DNA from: Prauserella aidingensis
Lineage (GTDB): Bacteria; Actinomycetota; Actinomycetes; Mycobacteriales; Pseudonocardiaceae
Length of the DNA stretch: 64,000 nucleotides
NCBI RefSeq assembly: GCF_024171865.1
Contig: NZ_JAMTCN010000004.1
Coordinates: 281,471 to 345,470 of the forward strand
Reading direction: 5' to 3'
Part shown: positions 1-8,584 of the stretch, piece after piece
How the letters are laid out: every line of letters begins with the position of its first letter
Numbering within the stretch: the first letter of the stretch is position 1
The notes under the pieces: model-generated
Seen by the model: the letters and a program-made list of their open reading frames with translations, nothing else
Told to the model about the DNA's origin: nothing
Databases searched by the model: none
Position numbers and translations under genes: made by a program

Positions 1-595
1 CGGCGTAGAGCTGCTCGCGTTGGTCGAGCAGGACGATGTCCTCCTGCACCTGCGAGCCGATGTACGCCAGCGGATCGCTTGCCGGCAGCGATGCGTCGTC
101 GCCGTAGCGGAAATCGACGTCGTCCCCGAGCACCGCGTTGCGCCACCGGTAGCCCTCGCCGAGCCGGTCCAGCGTGAACCACTCCGGGTACGCGGCCGAC
201 AGCTCCCGCATCAGGGTGAGCATCGCGTCCCACGCCGCGGGCCGCATGTGCGGCGACACGGCCTGGCGACTGGGGTCGCGACGCAGGATTGCGGCACGCT
301 CGGCGAGTTCGGTCCGGTACTCGACGTCGACGTCGACGACCGCCTCGCCCCACTGTCCCTGCGCGGTCGGCACGGGCACGCCCGCGGGCTGGACATTGGT
401 CGAGTACCGGTAGGTGTCGTCGGTGAACGGAAAGGGGAACCGGGCGGTCAACTCGTCGAGCCGGTCGGCCTGCGTCCGCGGCACCCCGGACATCTCCGCG
501 GGACTCGTCGCGTATTCCGGTCTCGTGGAGCCCGGTGTGCCGGTGCTCGGTGTGCCGGGGCTCGGGGATGTTGCGGAACTCGGCGCGATACTCAC
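1..595 (-). CDS. Heme-dependent oxidative N-demethylase catalytic subunit (DUF3445), partial
   Basis: The reading frame starts at a GTG overlapping the reductase stop codon (GTGA) and runs off the left edge, leaving about 198 N-terminal residues. The translation contains FPFPFTDDTYRYSTN and WGEAVVDVDVEY, the signature start of the DUF3445 family. Known members are the heme-binding alpha subunits of the oxidative N-demethylase HODM and of dimethylamine monooxygenase, which remove methyl groups from secondary amines as formaldehyde. It follows the reductase and DmmA-like genes in one operon, the same gene company as in the characterised clusters. The C-terminal half, including part of the heme pocket, lies outside the window. 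The family call is firm; the amine substrate is not known. Confidence 0.85.
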   Translation of the reverse strand, partial: MSIAPSSATSPSPGTPSTGTPGSTRPEYATSPAEMSGVPRTQADRLDELTARFPFPFTDDTYRYSTNVQPAGVPVPTAQGQWGEAVVDVDVEYRTELAERAAILRRDPSRQAVSPHMRPAAWDAMLTLMRELSAAYPEWFTLDRLGEGYRWRNAVLGDDVDFRYGDDASLPASDPLAYIGSQVQEDIVLLDQREQLYA

Positions 596-1560
596 AGGGA
601 CACCTCCAGGGTGGGTCCGTCGGCACGCGAGACACACGCCATCACGGCGTCTCCCGCGGCCTTCTCGTCGTCGCTGAGGTACAGATCGCGATGCAGCGGT
701 GTGCCGCCGCCGACCGTCAGCCGGCATTCGCCGCACACGCCCTGCCGGCACATGTTGGGGACGTCGAGGCCGGTCCGTTCGAGCGTTTCGAGCAGGCTGA
801 CCCCGCTGGGGACGGTGAGCTCCCGCCTGTTCCCGGCGTGGGTCACGGTGACGGTGAACGGTTCGCCGGGGGCGAGCGCGTCGGCGCCGAACCGCTCGGA
901 GTGCAGCCGGGAGTCCGGCCAGCCCGCCGCGGCCGCGGCGGCGAGGGTCGCGTCCATCATCGGGCCGGGCCCGCAGACGTAGAGGTGTGTCCCGATCGGC
1001 TGCTCCGCCAGGACCGTGTCGAGTCGGCGCGTGAACGCCTCCCGTTCGGTACAGGTCTCCAGTCCCGGCCCGGGAAGGCCGCCTGCCAGGTCCTCGATGT
1101 CGTCGAGATGCGCTCCGCGACCGGGGCGGAAGGTGTAGAGCACCTGCACCTCACGGCCCCACCTGCGGGCCGCACGCAGGTGGGACAGGATCGGCGTCAC
1201 GCCGATGCCGCCCGCGATCAGCAGGTGCCGGCGCGCGCGGGCGACGGGTGGGAATGCGCTGCGCGGCAGGAGCGCGCCGACCTTGGTGCCCGGGGTGAGC
1301 TCGCGGTGGATCCACTCCGAACCGCCGTTGCCGCCCGCGCCGGCGGGTACGTGCAGGACCGAGATCCGGTACGCCGCCGGGTCGACGCCGTCGCCGGTGA
1401 GGCTGTAGGCGTTGCGCCGGCCGCAGCCGAGTTCGAGCACGACGTGACTGCCGGGGACGTAGCCGGGCAACGGTGCCCCGTCAGCGGCTTCCAGCGTCAC
1501 CGACCGGATGCCGGGAACCTCCTCGGCGATGTCGGTGATGACGAGTTCCAACGCGGTCAT
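592..1560 (-). CDS. PDR/VanB-type oxidoreductase (FMN/NAD plus 2Fe-2S), HODM reductase subunit
   Basis: 322 residues starting MTALELVIT. An N-terminal flavin-binding barrel (about 1-100) is followed by an NAD-binding domain with GGIGVTPILSHLRAA (about 105-220). A C-terminal plant-type 2Fe-2S ferredoxin has CRQGVCGEC and a distal Cys in VMACVSRA. This is the phthalate-dioxygenase-reductase layout, which passes electrons from NAD(P)H to a terminal oxygenase. It overlaps by four bases both the upstream DmmA-like gene and the downstream DUF3445 gene, so the oxygenase it serves is almost certainly that heme enzyme. The ATG is fixed by the ATGA overlap. Confidence 0.9.
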   Translation of the reverse strand: MTALELVITDIAEEVPGIRSVTLEAADGAPLPGYVPGSHVVLELGCGRRNAYSLTGDGVDPAAYRISVLHVPAGAGGNGGSEWIHRELTPGTKVGALLPRSAFPPVARARRHLLIAGGIGVTPILSHLRAARRWGREVQVLYTFRPGRGAHLDDIEDLAGGLPGPGLETCTEREAFTRRLDTVLAEQPIGTHLYVCGPGPMMDATLAAAAAAGWPDSRLHSERFGADALAPGEPFTVTVTHAGNRRELTVPSGVSLLETLERTGLDVPNMCRQGVCGECRLTVGGGTPLHRDLYLSDDEKAAGDAVMACVSRADGPTLEVSL

Positions 1561-2090
1561 GACACCTCCGTTCCGGGAATGCGTTCGGCGTCGTGCTGGA
1601 AGCCGAGGAACCGACCGGTGTTGCGCGAAACGTGGTAGTAGACGAGCAACTCCCGGCCGCACCCGCGGCAGGCCACGACGTCGTCCACAGCAGCCTCGAC
1701 GTTCGTGACGGCCGAACAGTGGCTGCAGTACAGCGAAATCGGTCCGTGCCCGGTCGGGCGCAGCTCCAGTTCGTCGTCCTCCACACCGGCCGTCACCGCG
1801 GCCGCCCGCAGCTGCAGGCAGTCCCCGACCGGAGCGGCGATCCGAATGCGGACACCGACGTGCGGGGCCGCGAGCGCCGCGTCGAGTCCGACATCGGCGG
1901 CGGTATCGGCGAGGACGACCTCGGCCGGGACGTCCGCAGCGTCCTCCCACGCGGCGACCTGTGCGCGGCCCGCTGTTCCGACACCGACCAGCAGGTGTCG
2001 GTTCCCGCCCTCGCGCGGCGACGCCGCTGCGGTGCGGCTGCGCCTGCCGCGTGCCCAGGCGGGGACGCTGGTGTGCTCCAGACTGCTCAT
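1557..2090 (-). CDS. DmmA-like subunit of amine N-demethylase, C-terminal zinc ribbon
   Basis: 177 residues from MSSLEHTSV. The C-terminus carries two Cys pairs, YCSHC and CRGCG, about 20 residues apart. This is the zinc-ribbon end typical of the dimethylamine monooxygenase DmmA family. The N-terminal half (HLLVGVGTAGR, then a DTAADVGLDAALAAP stretch) resembles a small Rossmann-like domain and is poorly conserved. The gene lies between the cupin gene (11-base gap) and the reductase (ATGA overlap), matching the gene content of dmm/HODM loci. The role of this subunit is not well understood even in characterised systems; here it is assigned by C-terminal motif plus context. Confidence 0.72.
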   Translation of the reverse strand: MSSLEHTSVPAWARGRRSRTAAASPREGGNRHLLVGVGTAGRAQVAAWEDAADVPAEVVLADTAADVGLDAALAAPHVGVRIRIAAPVGDCLQLRAAAVTAGVEDDELELRPTGHGPISLYCSHCSAVTNVEAAVDDVVACRGCGRELLVYYHVSRNTGRFLGFQHDAERIPGTEVS

Positions 2091-2101
2091 GGCAGACCCG
2101 A

Positions 2102-2473
2102 TCAGAGCAACGACGCGTCGCGGTAGCCGACGTAGAACGCGAGCGCGTAGCTGGGAGTACTGAACTCGATCACCGACCCCTTGGGGAAGAAGATCGCGTC
2201 CTTGGGGCCCGCCACCAGCTTCTGACCCGTGTCCTTGTCGACCAACAAGAACTCGCCCTCGAGAACGACCTTCATCTCGTCGTACTCGTAGGTGTAGATC
2301 AACGGCTCGTCGGCGCTCTTGAGCTCGAAGTACCCGGCGCACATCGGACTGCCGTCGGGGTTCTCGTACACGTCGCCGATGAAGCCCTCGGTGCCAGGGA
2401 ACTCCTCGGTCGACATTCGCGGGAGACCCTTCCAGGCCTCGGTGCTGACACGGAAAGGAACCTGTTCGGCCAC
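2102..2473 (-). CDS. Cupin-domain protein (EutQ/DUF861-like), first gene of the N-demethylase operon
   Basis: 123 residues with a GTG start preceded by AGGAGTAGG. A single small cupin beta-barrel is visible: EYDEMKVVLEGEFLLVDKDTG, then a proline-rich turn and PKDAIFFPKGSVIEF. The first cupin motif lacks the usual HxH pair and has acidic residues (YEYDEMK) instead, as in EutQ-like proteins, so metal binding is uncertain. It is the first gene of the HODM-type set and presumably helps in handling the amine or formaldehyde, or in assembling the enzyme. That role is inferred from position only. Confidence 0.68.
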   Translation of the reverse strand: MAEQVPFRVSTEAWKGLPRMSTEEFPGTEGFIGDVYENPDGSPMCAGYFELKSADEPLIYTYEYDEMKVVLEGEFLLVDKDTGQKLVAGPKDAIFFPKGSVIEFSTPSYALAFYVGYRDASLL

Positions 2474-2689
2474 GATGAAGTCCTACTCCTAGGAAACGTT
2501 GTTGCCTATCAGTAGACCCATCGCTGCGCGATCGCGGGTTGCCGAACGGTAAAGGATTGTTTCGACGGCATCACCGCAGCTGACGCGCGTCCGTCGCCCG
2601 GATCCATGGACGCGGAGTCAGGTGACGAAGGCTAGAAACCGGGCGAAACGGCCGGAGGGTCACGCGGGCGGCGCAGACCCCACCGGCGG

Positions 2690-3607
2690 TCACAACACGG
2701 CGAGGCCGGTGTCGAAGCCGTAGCGTTCCGCGGCGTTGTCCACCAGGATCCGCCGCCGCACTTGCGCGTCCGGAACCCAGTCATCGAGCCGGGCTCGCAC
2801 CAGCGCACTCTCGGGAACCGGTAGCCGTAGCCCCACATGTGGCCAGTCGCTGCCCCACAACAGATTCCGCGGACCCGCCTCGGCGAAGGCCCGAACGCGC
2901 TGCGCGACGGCGTCCTCGTGCCGTCGCCACTTCTCGGCGAAGCCGGGCTCGTCCGCGCTCGGAGCTCCCGGCACGAGTCTGTCCAGTCCGGACAGTGTCA
3001 CCCAGATCTCGCCGTCGGTGAGCAGCTCGAGCAACAGCTGCACCGCGGGATCATCCAGCCCGGCATCGGACGGCACGTATCCGAGATGGTCGATGACCAC
3101 AGGGACCGGGCAACGCCGAACGGCGTCGCCGAGCCACTCGACGTGCCTGCGTACGTCGGTCCACACCTCGACGTGCCATCCCAGTGGCGCAACCTTCCGT
3201 CCCACCTCCACCAACGACTCCACCGGAACGCCGCCCGGGTAGCCGTCCTGAACCCGCGTGCCCCGCACGCCCGCGGCGTGCATCCGCGCGAGGTCGGCGT
3301 CGGACCAGCTCGGGTCGACACACGCCACGCCGCGCAGGCTGTCGGGCCGAGTCCGCAGCGCTGCAAGCAGACAACGGTGGTCCCGACCGTAGGCGCTTGG
3401 CTGGACGAGCACGCCACGGCCGCACCGAACCGCGTCGAGGTGGCTCAGATAGTCGTCGACGTCCGCCTGCGGCGGACGGTACGCCGCACCGGTCACCGCG
3501 GATGTCGGCCCGGCCCCGTCCGCGGTGAACACGTGGCAGTGCGTGTCGGTGGCGCGCGAGTCGATCGCCTCGGCGTTCGTTCCGCCGAGGCCCTGGCCGG
3601 CAGTCAT
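2690..3607 (-). CDS. Amidohydrolase 2 family metal hydrolase (PDC lactonase-like)
   Basis: 305 residues. The start MTAGQG is set by a four-base overlap with the metallo-beta-lactamase gene. Features are the N-terminal metal motif DTHCHVF, VIDHLGYVP in the middle and a late WGSDWPH, the signature of PF04909 TIM-barrel hydrolases. Members include 2-pyrone-4,6-dicarboxylate lactonase (LigI) and related enzymes that open lactone rings or decarboxylate. It is the last gene of the long catabolic operon, directly after a second hydrolase. The pair may process a cyclic ester or a late ring-opened acid. The exact substrate cannot be read from the sequence. Confidence 0.8.
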   Translation of the reverse strand: MTAGQGLGGTNAEAIDSRATDTHCHVFTADGAGPTSAVTGAAYRPPQADVDDYLSHLDAVRCGRGVLVQPSAYGRDHRCLLAALRTRPDSLRGVACVDPSWSDADLARMHAAGVRGTRVQDGYPGGVPVESLVEVGRKVAPLGWHVEVWTDVRRHVEWLGDAVRRCPVPVVIDHLGYVPSDAGLDDPAVQLLLELLTDGEIWVTLSGLDRLVPGAPSADEPGFAEKWRRHEDAVAQRVRAFAEAGPRNLLWGSDWPHVGLRLPVPESALVRARLDDWVPDAQVRRRILVDNAAERYGFDTGLAVL

Positions 3608-4470
3608 CCGCGTCGTCCCCTCGTCGTGTGTGCGTGGTCCAGCCTGCCGATGACGCCGGCGACGCCGACCAGATCGTCCCGATACGGTTCGATCCGGTCC
3701 AGTACCGCGGCGTCGTGCCCGGTCAGCACCTGGTCGACCTCGCCTCGGTCGACCAGGTCCCGGACGGTTTGCAGACCGTCGTAGAGCCCCGGCAGGTCGG
3801 TGACCGCCATGAACGGCATGTCGCGGTCGAGTTCCTCGGTGAAGTGCACGGTGTCCGAGGCCAGCAGCACCACGCCCTCGGTCGTGCGCACCGTGACCAT
3901 GCACTGTCCGGGGGTGTGTCCGCCGACCTCGGTCACGGTGACACCGGGCGCCACCTCGACCGACCCGGACAGCCGGCGGACTCGGCCCTCCTGCTCCGCC
4001 TCCACGAGCGCCGCCACCTCGTCGTCCTCGGCGAACAGGCCGATCAGCGGTTTGCTCGCCACCTCCGAGGTCCAGAAGTCGAGCTCGGCTCCGCTGATCG
4101 CCACGGTCGAGCGCGGAAACAGGCCGACGTTGCCAATGTGGTCGTAGTGCGCGTGCGTGACGACCACAAGGTGTTCGCCGTCGGTGTCGACACCCAGGTC
4201 GCCGTACACCCTCGCCGGTTCCGCCAACACGGTCCGTCCGCGCGCCTCGGCAGGCCCTCGTGCGAAACCGGTGTCGACCAGAACGGTTCTCGCCTCGTTC
4301 CTCAGGACCCACAGGTAGTAGTCGACGACGAACGGCCCGTCCGGTTCGCCGTACTGCCCGTAGTTGAGGAACACCTCGCTCCGCCGCGTCCGCCGGGTTC
4401 CGTGCCGGACGACGATCACCTCGTACACGTCGTCCTGGCGTGGCGCGGTCGTGTCGTCCGCCCCGCTCAC
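3604..4470 (-). CDS. MBL-fold metallo-hydrolase (AHL lactonase-like family)
   Basis: 288 residues from a GTG four bases after the preceding stop codon; longer in-frame extensions would run into that gene. The two-metal site is complete: THAHYDHIGN, then GGHTPGQ, then SDTVHF and a late TGHDAAV. This layout belongs to the N-acyl homoserine lactonase branch of the metallo-beta-lactamase fold, which hydrolyses lactones and related esters. In a CoA-catabolic operon a lactone or thioester substrate is more likely than quorum quenching, but this is inference. It overlaps the amidohydrolase gene by four bases. Confidence 0.82.
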   Translation of the reverse strand: MSGADDTTAPRQDDVYEVIVVRHGTRRTRRSEVFLNYGQYGEPDGPFVVDYYLWVLRNEARTVLVDTGFARGPAEARGRTVLAEPARVYGDLGVDTDGEHLVVVTHAHYDHIGNVGLFPRSTVAISGAELDFWTSEVASKPLIGLFAEDDEVAALVEAEQEGRVRRLSGSVEVAPGVTVTEVGGHTPGQCMVTVRTTEGVVLLASDTVHFTEELDRDMPFMAVTDLPGLYDGLQTVRDLVDRGEVDQVLTGHDAAVLDRIEPYRDDLVGVAGVIGRLDHAHTTRGRRG

Positions 4471-4474
4471 GTCG

Positions 4475-4891
4475 TCACGACCCGGCGCCGCTGCCGCCCT
4501 CGTGCACCTCGACGTCGGGTTCGATGCCGTCGGCACCCACGACCTCGCGCCAGGCGTCGAAGCCGGTCTGGAATGCAACGATGCCCGCTTCGGGCAGCGC
4601 GATCTCGATGGCTTCGAGAATCTCCTGAGCGCTCACGCCGAGGTCGAGCGCGACCCGGATGTGACTCTGGATGTGCCCCTTGGACGCACGCATGACCGTG
4701 AGGCTGACGATGAAGATCAGTTCCTTGGTCTTGCGGTCCAACGTGCGCTGGTCCAGATAGGCCGCGCCGACCAGTCCGTTGGCGGCCTGCAGCACGGGAA
4801 AGTCGTGCTTTGCCATCACCTTGTGGTAGTCGAGGACGTAGCCGCGTTTGCGAGCCATGTCGTCGATGTAGTCTTGTGCCGCGTCGGTCAT
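4475..4891 (-). CDS. Carboxymuconolactone decarboxylase family protein
   Basis: 138 residues, the usual length for single-domain CMD proteins. The core helix pair reads KTKELIFIVSLTVMRASKGH, then HIRVALDLGVSAQEILEAIE. The redox CxxC of AhpD members is absent; the equivalent place reads ASKGHIQSH. A peroxidase role is therefore unlikely, and a decarboxylase/isomerase-type or structural role fits better. It overlaps the dehydrogenase gene by four bases (4888-4891). The gene is not next to other pca genes, so I do not call it pcaC. Confidence 0.8.
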   Translation of the reverse strand: MTDAAQDYIDDMARKRGYVLDYHKVMAKHDFPVLQAANGLVGAAYLDQRTLDRKTKELIFIVSLTVMRASKGHIQSHIRVALDLGVSAQEILEAIEIALPEAGIVAFQTGFDAWREVVGADGIEPDVEVHEGGSGAGS

Positions 4892-5871
4892 CTGGTCACC
4901 TCACTGTCGTCGTCGACCCTGTCGTCGTCGACACCGTCTGCTGTGGATGTGCTGTCTGCTGTGGACCGGCCCGTCCCATCGCCGGGTCTGCCCAGCGGCG
5001 CATTGTTGACCGTCTCGTAGTAGCGGGCGAGTTCGGTGTGGTCGAGACCCGCACCGCCGAGCTGTTCGCGTGCCGCGAGCGCCGTCTCGAACGCCGCCGC
5101 CGTCACCGGCGCCGTTGCGCCCAGCTCGTCCGCCAGAGCCCTCGCCATGCCCAGGTCCTTGATCATCAGGTCCATGGCGAAGCCCGAGTCGTAGGTACCG
5201 GTGAGCACGTGGCGGGGGTACTTGACCTCGGATGCCTGGGACCGCCCTGTCGAGGAGTTCAGGACCTCGACCATGACCGCCGGATCGATACCGAAGGACG
5301 TCGCCACCGTGAGCACCTCCGCGGCCGCCGCGACGTTGGTCGCGGAGACCAGGTTGTTCAATGCCTTCGCGGCGTGCCCGGCACCGCTGGGGCCGACCGC
5401 GTGCACCGTCGATCCCAACGGCTCGAGGTGCTGCCGTGCCCGGGCGACGTCGGCTTCGGCCCCTCCGACCATGATGGACAGTTCCCCGGTGAGCGCCTTG
5501 GCCACACCACCCGACACCGGTGCGTCGACGTAGCCGATCCCCGCCGCACGCGCCCGTTGCGCAACGTCCCGCGTGCTCGCCGGTTCGGAGGAACTCATGT
5601 CGATCACCAGCGCCCCCGGGGGAAGCGCGGCCAGCAGTCCGTCGGTGAGCAGCACCGATTCCACCACCCGGCTGTCCGGCAGCATGAGGATCACGGCGTC
5701 GATCCCGTCGGGCAGCTGCGTGAGCGAGGGCACCACCTCGGCGCCGAGCTCACCCGCCAACGCCGACGACACTGCAGTGTCCACATCGAACAGCATCGTC
5801 GGGTATCGCGCTGCGTACCGCTGCGCCATGGGCGAGCCCATGCGACCGAGTCCCACGAACAACGTCGTCAT
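4888..5871 (-). CDS. NAD(P)-dependent beta-hydroxyacid dehydrogenase (3-hydroxyisobutyrate dehydrogenase family)
   Basis: 327 residues. N-terminal Rossmann motif GLGRMGSPMAQ, substrate-binding DAPVSGG at about 120 and the catalytic Lys in GAGHAAKALNN are all present, as in 3-hydroxyisobutyrate and tartronate semialdehyde reductases. The C-terminal 30 residues after PLGRPGDG are Asp/Ser/Thr-rich, repetitive and probably disordered. It is linked by ATGA overlaps to the ligase gene upstream and the CMD gene downstream, so it belongs to the same pathway. Probable role: oxidation of a beta-hydroxy acid intermediate to the semialdehyde or keto acid. Confidence 0.85.
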   Translation of the reverse strand: MTTLFVGLGRMGSPMAQRYAARYPTMLFDVDTAVSSALAGELGAEVVPSLTQLPDGIDAVILMLPDSRVVESVLLTDGLLAALPPGALVIDMSSSEPASTRDVAQRARAAGIGYVDAPVSGGVAKALTGELSIMVGGAEADVARARQHLEPLGSTVHAVGPSGAGHAAKALNNLVSATNVAAAAEVLTVATSFGIDPAVMVEVLNSSTGRSQASEVKYPRHVLTGTYDSGFAMDLMIKDLGMARALADELGATAPVTAAAFETALAAREQLGGAGLDHTELARYYETVNNAPLGRPGDGTGRSTADSTSTADGVDDDRVDDDSEVTR

Positions 5872-7547
5872 GATTCTCCGTACCGCTCCCGCAGTTGCAC
5901 CTTGCGCACCTTTCCGCTCGCCGTCTTCGGCAGTGCCTGCACGTACTCGAGCCGTTCGGGCAGAAAGTGCTTGGACAGACCGTTCTCGAGCAGGAAGTCG
6001 CACACCTCCGCCAGCGAGGGCCGTGCGTCTCCGCTGGGTACGACGACGGCACACGCGCGTTCGCCGAGGCGTTCGTCGGGCACGCCGACGACCGTGGCCT
6101 CGAGGATGTCGGGGTGCTGGAACAACGCGCTCTCGACGCCGGTGACGGGGATGTTCTCGCCGCCGCGGATGACGATGTCCTTGGTCCTGCCCTCGAGCTC
6201 GACGTACCCGTCGGCGGTCAACCGCACGGTGTCGCCGGTACGGAACCAGCCGTCGGTGTCGATCTCCGCACGGGTCACCTCGGGCAGGTTCAGATACCCG
6301 AGGAACAGCCCGGGGCCACGGATGCACAGCGGGCCTGCCGTGTCACCGGACACGTCCGCCGCCGCAGCGTCGACGTTCTCGAGTGTGCCGACCTTGATCT
6401 CGGTTCCCGGAACCGGGACGCCGTCCGTGGTATGTGCTTCCGCCGGCAGGTGCGGGGCGCAGGAGACACCGATTCCGAGCTCGGTCATCCCCCACGCCGG
6501 GCACACGTAACACCCGAACAGCGCACCCGCCACCGACGGCAACGTGCGGGGCACCGGCGCTCCCGCCAGCACCACGGTCCGCAGTGGACAGTTCTCGTCA
6601 TGTGCCAGATCGGTCTGCATCAGGTCCTGCAGGAAGGTCGGCGCCGAGAACATGGCCGTGACCCCTTCCTCACGGATCACCTGCGCTGCCCGATCGGGCG
6701 CCCACCGGTCCAGGTAGACCGCGGTGCCCCGCAGGTAGGTCGTCAACAGCACACCCCAGAGGAAACCGGTGTGGTGCCCGACCGGCGAGCCGACGAGGTT
6801 GACGAACGGTTCGGCCAGTGCGTCGGGCCCCGCGTGCGCGGCCCAGTTGCGCATCACCGCCTGCAGGGTCTGCCCCGTGTTCATCACGCCCTTCGGCTCA
6901 CCCGTCGTGCCCGAGGTGAAGCCGACGTGGGCGAGCACGCGCGGGTCGGGCTCCGGAAGATCCACGTCGGGCGCATCGAGCAGCGAGTCCAACGGCGTGA
7001 CCCCGTCCTGGCGCGGACCGGCGAGCACGATGTGCTCGAGTCCCGAAAGCCGGCCGCGCAACCCCTGCACGAGCTCCAGGGGGCGGGCGCTGCCGAAGGA
7101 CTCCGGCACCACCACGACGCGGGCGCCCGACCTGCGGAGAATCACCTCGACATCGCGTTCGCCGTATGCGACCGGGATGCCGCTGTAGACCGCGCCGAGC
7201 TCGTTGATCGCGAAGATCAGCGCGGCGAAGTCGGCACGGTTCGGCAGCATCACGGCCACCGAGTCACCGGCGCGGACGCCCAGTGCGTACAGCCCACAGG
7301 CGTAGCGGTGGGCCCGCTCGTCGAGCTCGGCGTAGGTCACCGATGCCGGTCGTTGTCCCGTCGACGTCCGGTCGACGGCTGCGGCGCGGTCCGGTACCTC
7401 CGCCGCGGCCGACGCCAGGAGGTGCCGCAGGGTCGTCGGCACCCAGGCGCCGGACTCCTCGTACTGCCGCACGAGTTCCGGGGTCAACCTGCTGTCGGGG
7501 CGTAATCCGGGATGCGCCGTGGGGGCGGTGTCCATCAGCGTGTTCAT
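5868..7547 (-). CDS. Acyl-CoA synthetase (AMP-forming), cyclohexanecarboxylate-CoA ligase-like
   Basis: 559 residues, the length of class I adenylate-forming acyl-CoA ligases. The P-loop FTSGTTGEPKGVM (about 195-207), GMTELGIG, the hinge GRTKDIVIRGGENI and the C-terminal TASGKVRK with the adenylation Lys are all intact. It would activate a carboxylic acid to its CoA thioester at the entry of the pathway. The operon also encodes a BadI-like ring hydrolase, an acyl-CoA dehydrogenase, a hydratase and a hydroxyacyl-CoA dehydrogenase, the AliA-AliB-BadK-BadH-BadI set. An alicyclic acid substrate is therefore plausible. Substrate identity is inference. Confidence 0.85.
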   Translation of the reverse strand: MNTLMDTAPTAHPGLRPDSRLTPELVRQYEESGAWVPTTLRHLLASAAAEVPDRAAAVDRTSTGQRPASVTYAELDERAHRYACGLYALGVRAGDSVAVMLPNRADFAALIFAINELGAVYSGIPVAYGERDVEVILRRSGARVVVVPESFGSARPLELVQGLRGRLSGLEHIVLAGPRQDGVTPLDSLLDAPDVDLPEPDPRVLAHVGFTSGTTGEPKGVMNTGQTLQAVMRNWAAHAGPDALAEPFVNLVGSPVGHHTGFLWGVLLTTYLRGTAVYLDRWAPDRAAQVIREEGVTAMFSAPTFLQDLMQTDLAHDENCPLRTVVLAGAPVPRTLPSVAGALFGCYVCPAWGMTELGIGVSCAPHLPAEAHTTDGVPVPGTEIKVGTLENVDAAAADVSGDTAGPLCIRGPGLFLGYLNLPEVTRAEIDTDGWFRTGDTVRLTADGYVELEGRTKDIVIRGGENIPVTGVESALFQHPDILEATVVGVPDERLGERACAVVVPSGDARPSLAEVCDFLLENGLSKHFLPERLEYVQALPKTASGKVRKVQLRERYGES

Positions 7548-8584
7548 GGCGTGTGCTCCTCGTGGACGTCGGTGTGATCCGTGGGAGAAAAGGGCGGGTC
7601 GGGACGGCCTGCCGGGCACGTCAGCACGACGTTGCCGGTGAGGCCGCCCTCCTCGACGTCGGCGAGCGCGCGAGCCGCGTCGCCGAGTGGGTACGTGCGC
7701 TCGATCGGGACGGTGAGGCTGCCGTCGAGCTGCAGCCGCAGCAAGTGCTCGACGGCGGCGCGCATGGCGGCGGGTTCGCGATCGCGGTAGTCGCTGACCT
7801 GCAGTCCCAGCACGGAGATGTTCTTCACCAGAAGGTGACCGGCCTTGACGATGGGCAGCTCCCCTGAGGCGAAGCCGATGACGACGAGCCTGCCCTCCCA
7901 CGCGGTGGCGCGCAGCGCCTGCGTGAACACGTCGCCGCCCACGGTTTCCAGCACCACGTCGGCGCCGCGCCCGCCGGTCACGGCGAGAACGTCGTCACGC
8001 AGGGACGGACCCGCGGTCACCACGTGATCGGCTCCGTGGCCGCTCGCCATGCGGGCCCGCCGCTCGTCCCGTGCCACGGCGACGACCGTCGCTCCCCACG
8101 CCTTCGCGAGCTGGATGCCCACCGAGCCGACACCGCCACCCGCTCCGGTGACGAGCACCGTCTCGCCCGAGCGCAGGTTCGCACGCCTGCTCAGCGCGAA
8201 GTAGGCGGTCAACGCGTTCAGACCGCACGCGGCGGCCGCCACGAGCGACACACCGTCCGGCACGGTCACGACCCGATCCTCGGGCACGGCCACGACCTCG
8301 GCATAGCCGCCGTGTTCCAGCTGGGCGGCCACCCGGTCTCCCGGCCTCTGCCGCACGACTCCCTCGCCGACGCTGCGGACCGTGCCCGCGATCTCCTTCC
8401 CGGGGACGAACGGGCACTCGGGCAGGAACTGGTACCGGCCGCCGACGACCAGCACGTCGGGAAAGTTCACCCCGGCCGCCTCGACGTCGATGAGGACCTC
8501 GCCCGGCCCCGCGACGGGTTCGGGCAGTTCCGTCGTGGCCACCGAGTCCGGAGGGCCGAAATCCTTCACGACCGCCGCTCTCAT
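7544..8584 (-). CDS. Zinc-independent MDR oxidoreductase (NADPH:quinone reductase family)
   Basis: 346 residues from MRAAVVKDFG. The GroES-like N-terminus has AAGVNFPDVLVVGGRY. The nucleotide-binding site is TGAGGGVGSVGIQLAK at about 150. There is no structural or catalytic zinc Cys cluster, as expected for the quinone oxidoreductase (QOR) and enoyl-reductase branch. The C-terminal 25 residues are Pro/Asp/His-rich. It overlaps its neighbours by ATGA at both ends. It may reduce an enoyl-CoA or enone produced by the dehydrogenases of the operon; a quinone-detoxifying role is the alternative. Confidence 0.84.
   Translation of the reverse strand: MRAAVVKDFGPPDSVATTELPEPVAGPGEVLIDVEAAGVNFPDVLVVGGRYQFLPECPFVPGKEIAGTVRSVGEGVVRQRPGDRVAAQLEHGGYAEVVAVPEDRVVTVPDGVSLVAAAACGLNALTAYFALSRRANLRSGETVLVTGAGGGVGSVGIQLAKAWGATVVAVARDERRARMASGHGADHVVTAGPSLRDDVLAVTGGRGADVVLETVGGDVFTQALRATAWEGRLVVIGFASGELPIVKAGHLLVKNISVLGLQVSDYRDREPAAMRAAVEHLLRLQLDGSLTVPIERTYPLGDAARALADVEEGGLTGNVVLTCPAGRPDPPFSPTDHTDVHEEHTP

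Noticed and set aside
20..2515. Long plus-strand open frames across the N-demethylase genes
   Set aside because: They are Arg/Pro/Gly/His-rich shadows of the minus-strand genes without domains or ribosome sites.
4475..4891. Call as PcaC or AhpD peroxidase
   Set aside because: The AhpD CxxC pair is missing and no other pca genes adjoin.
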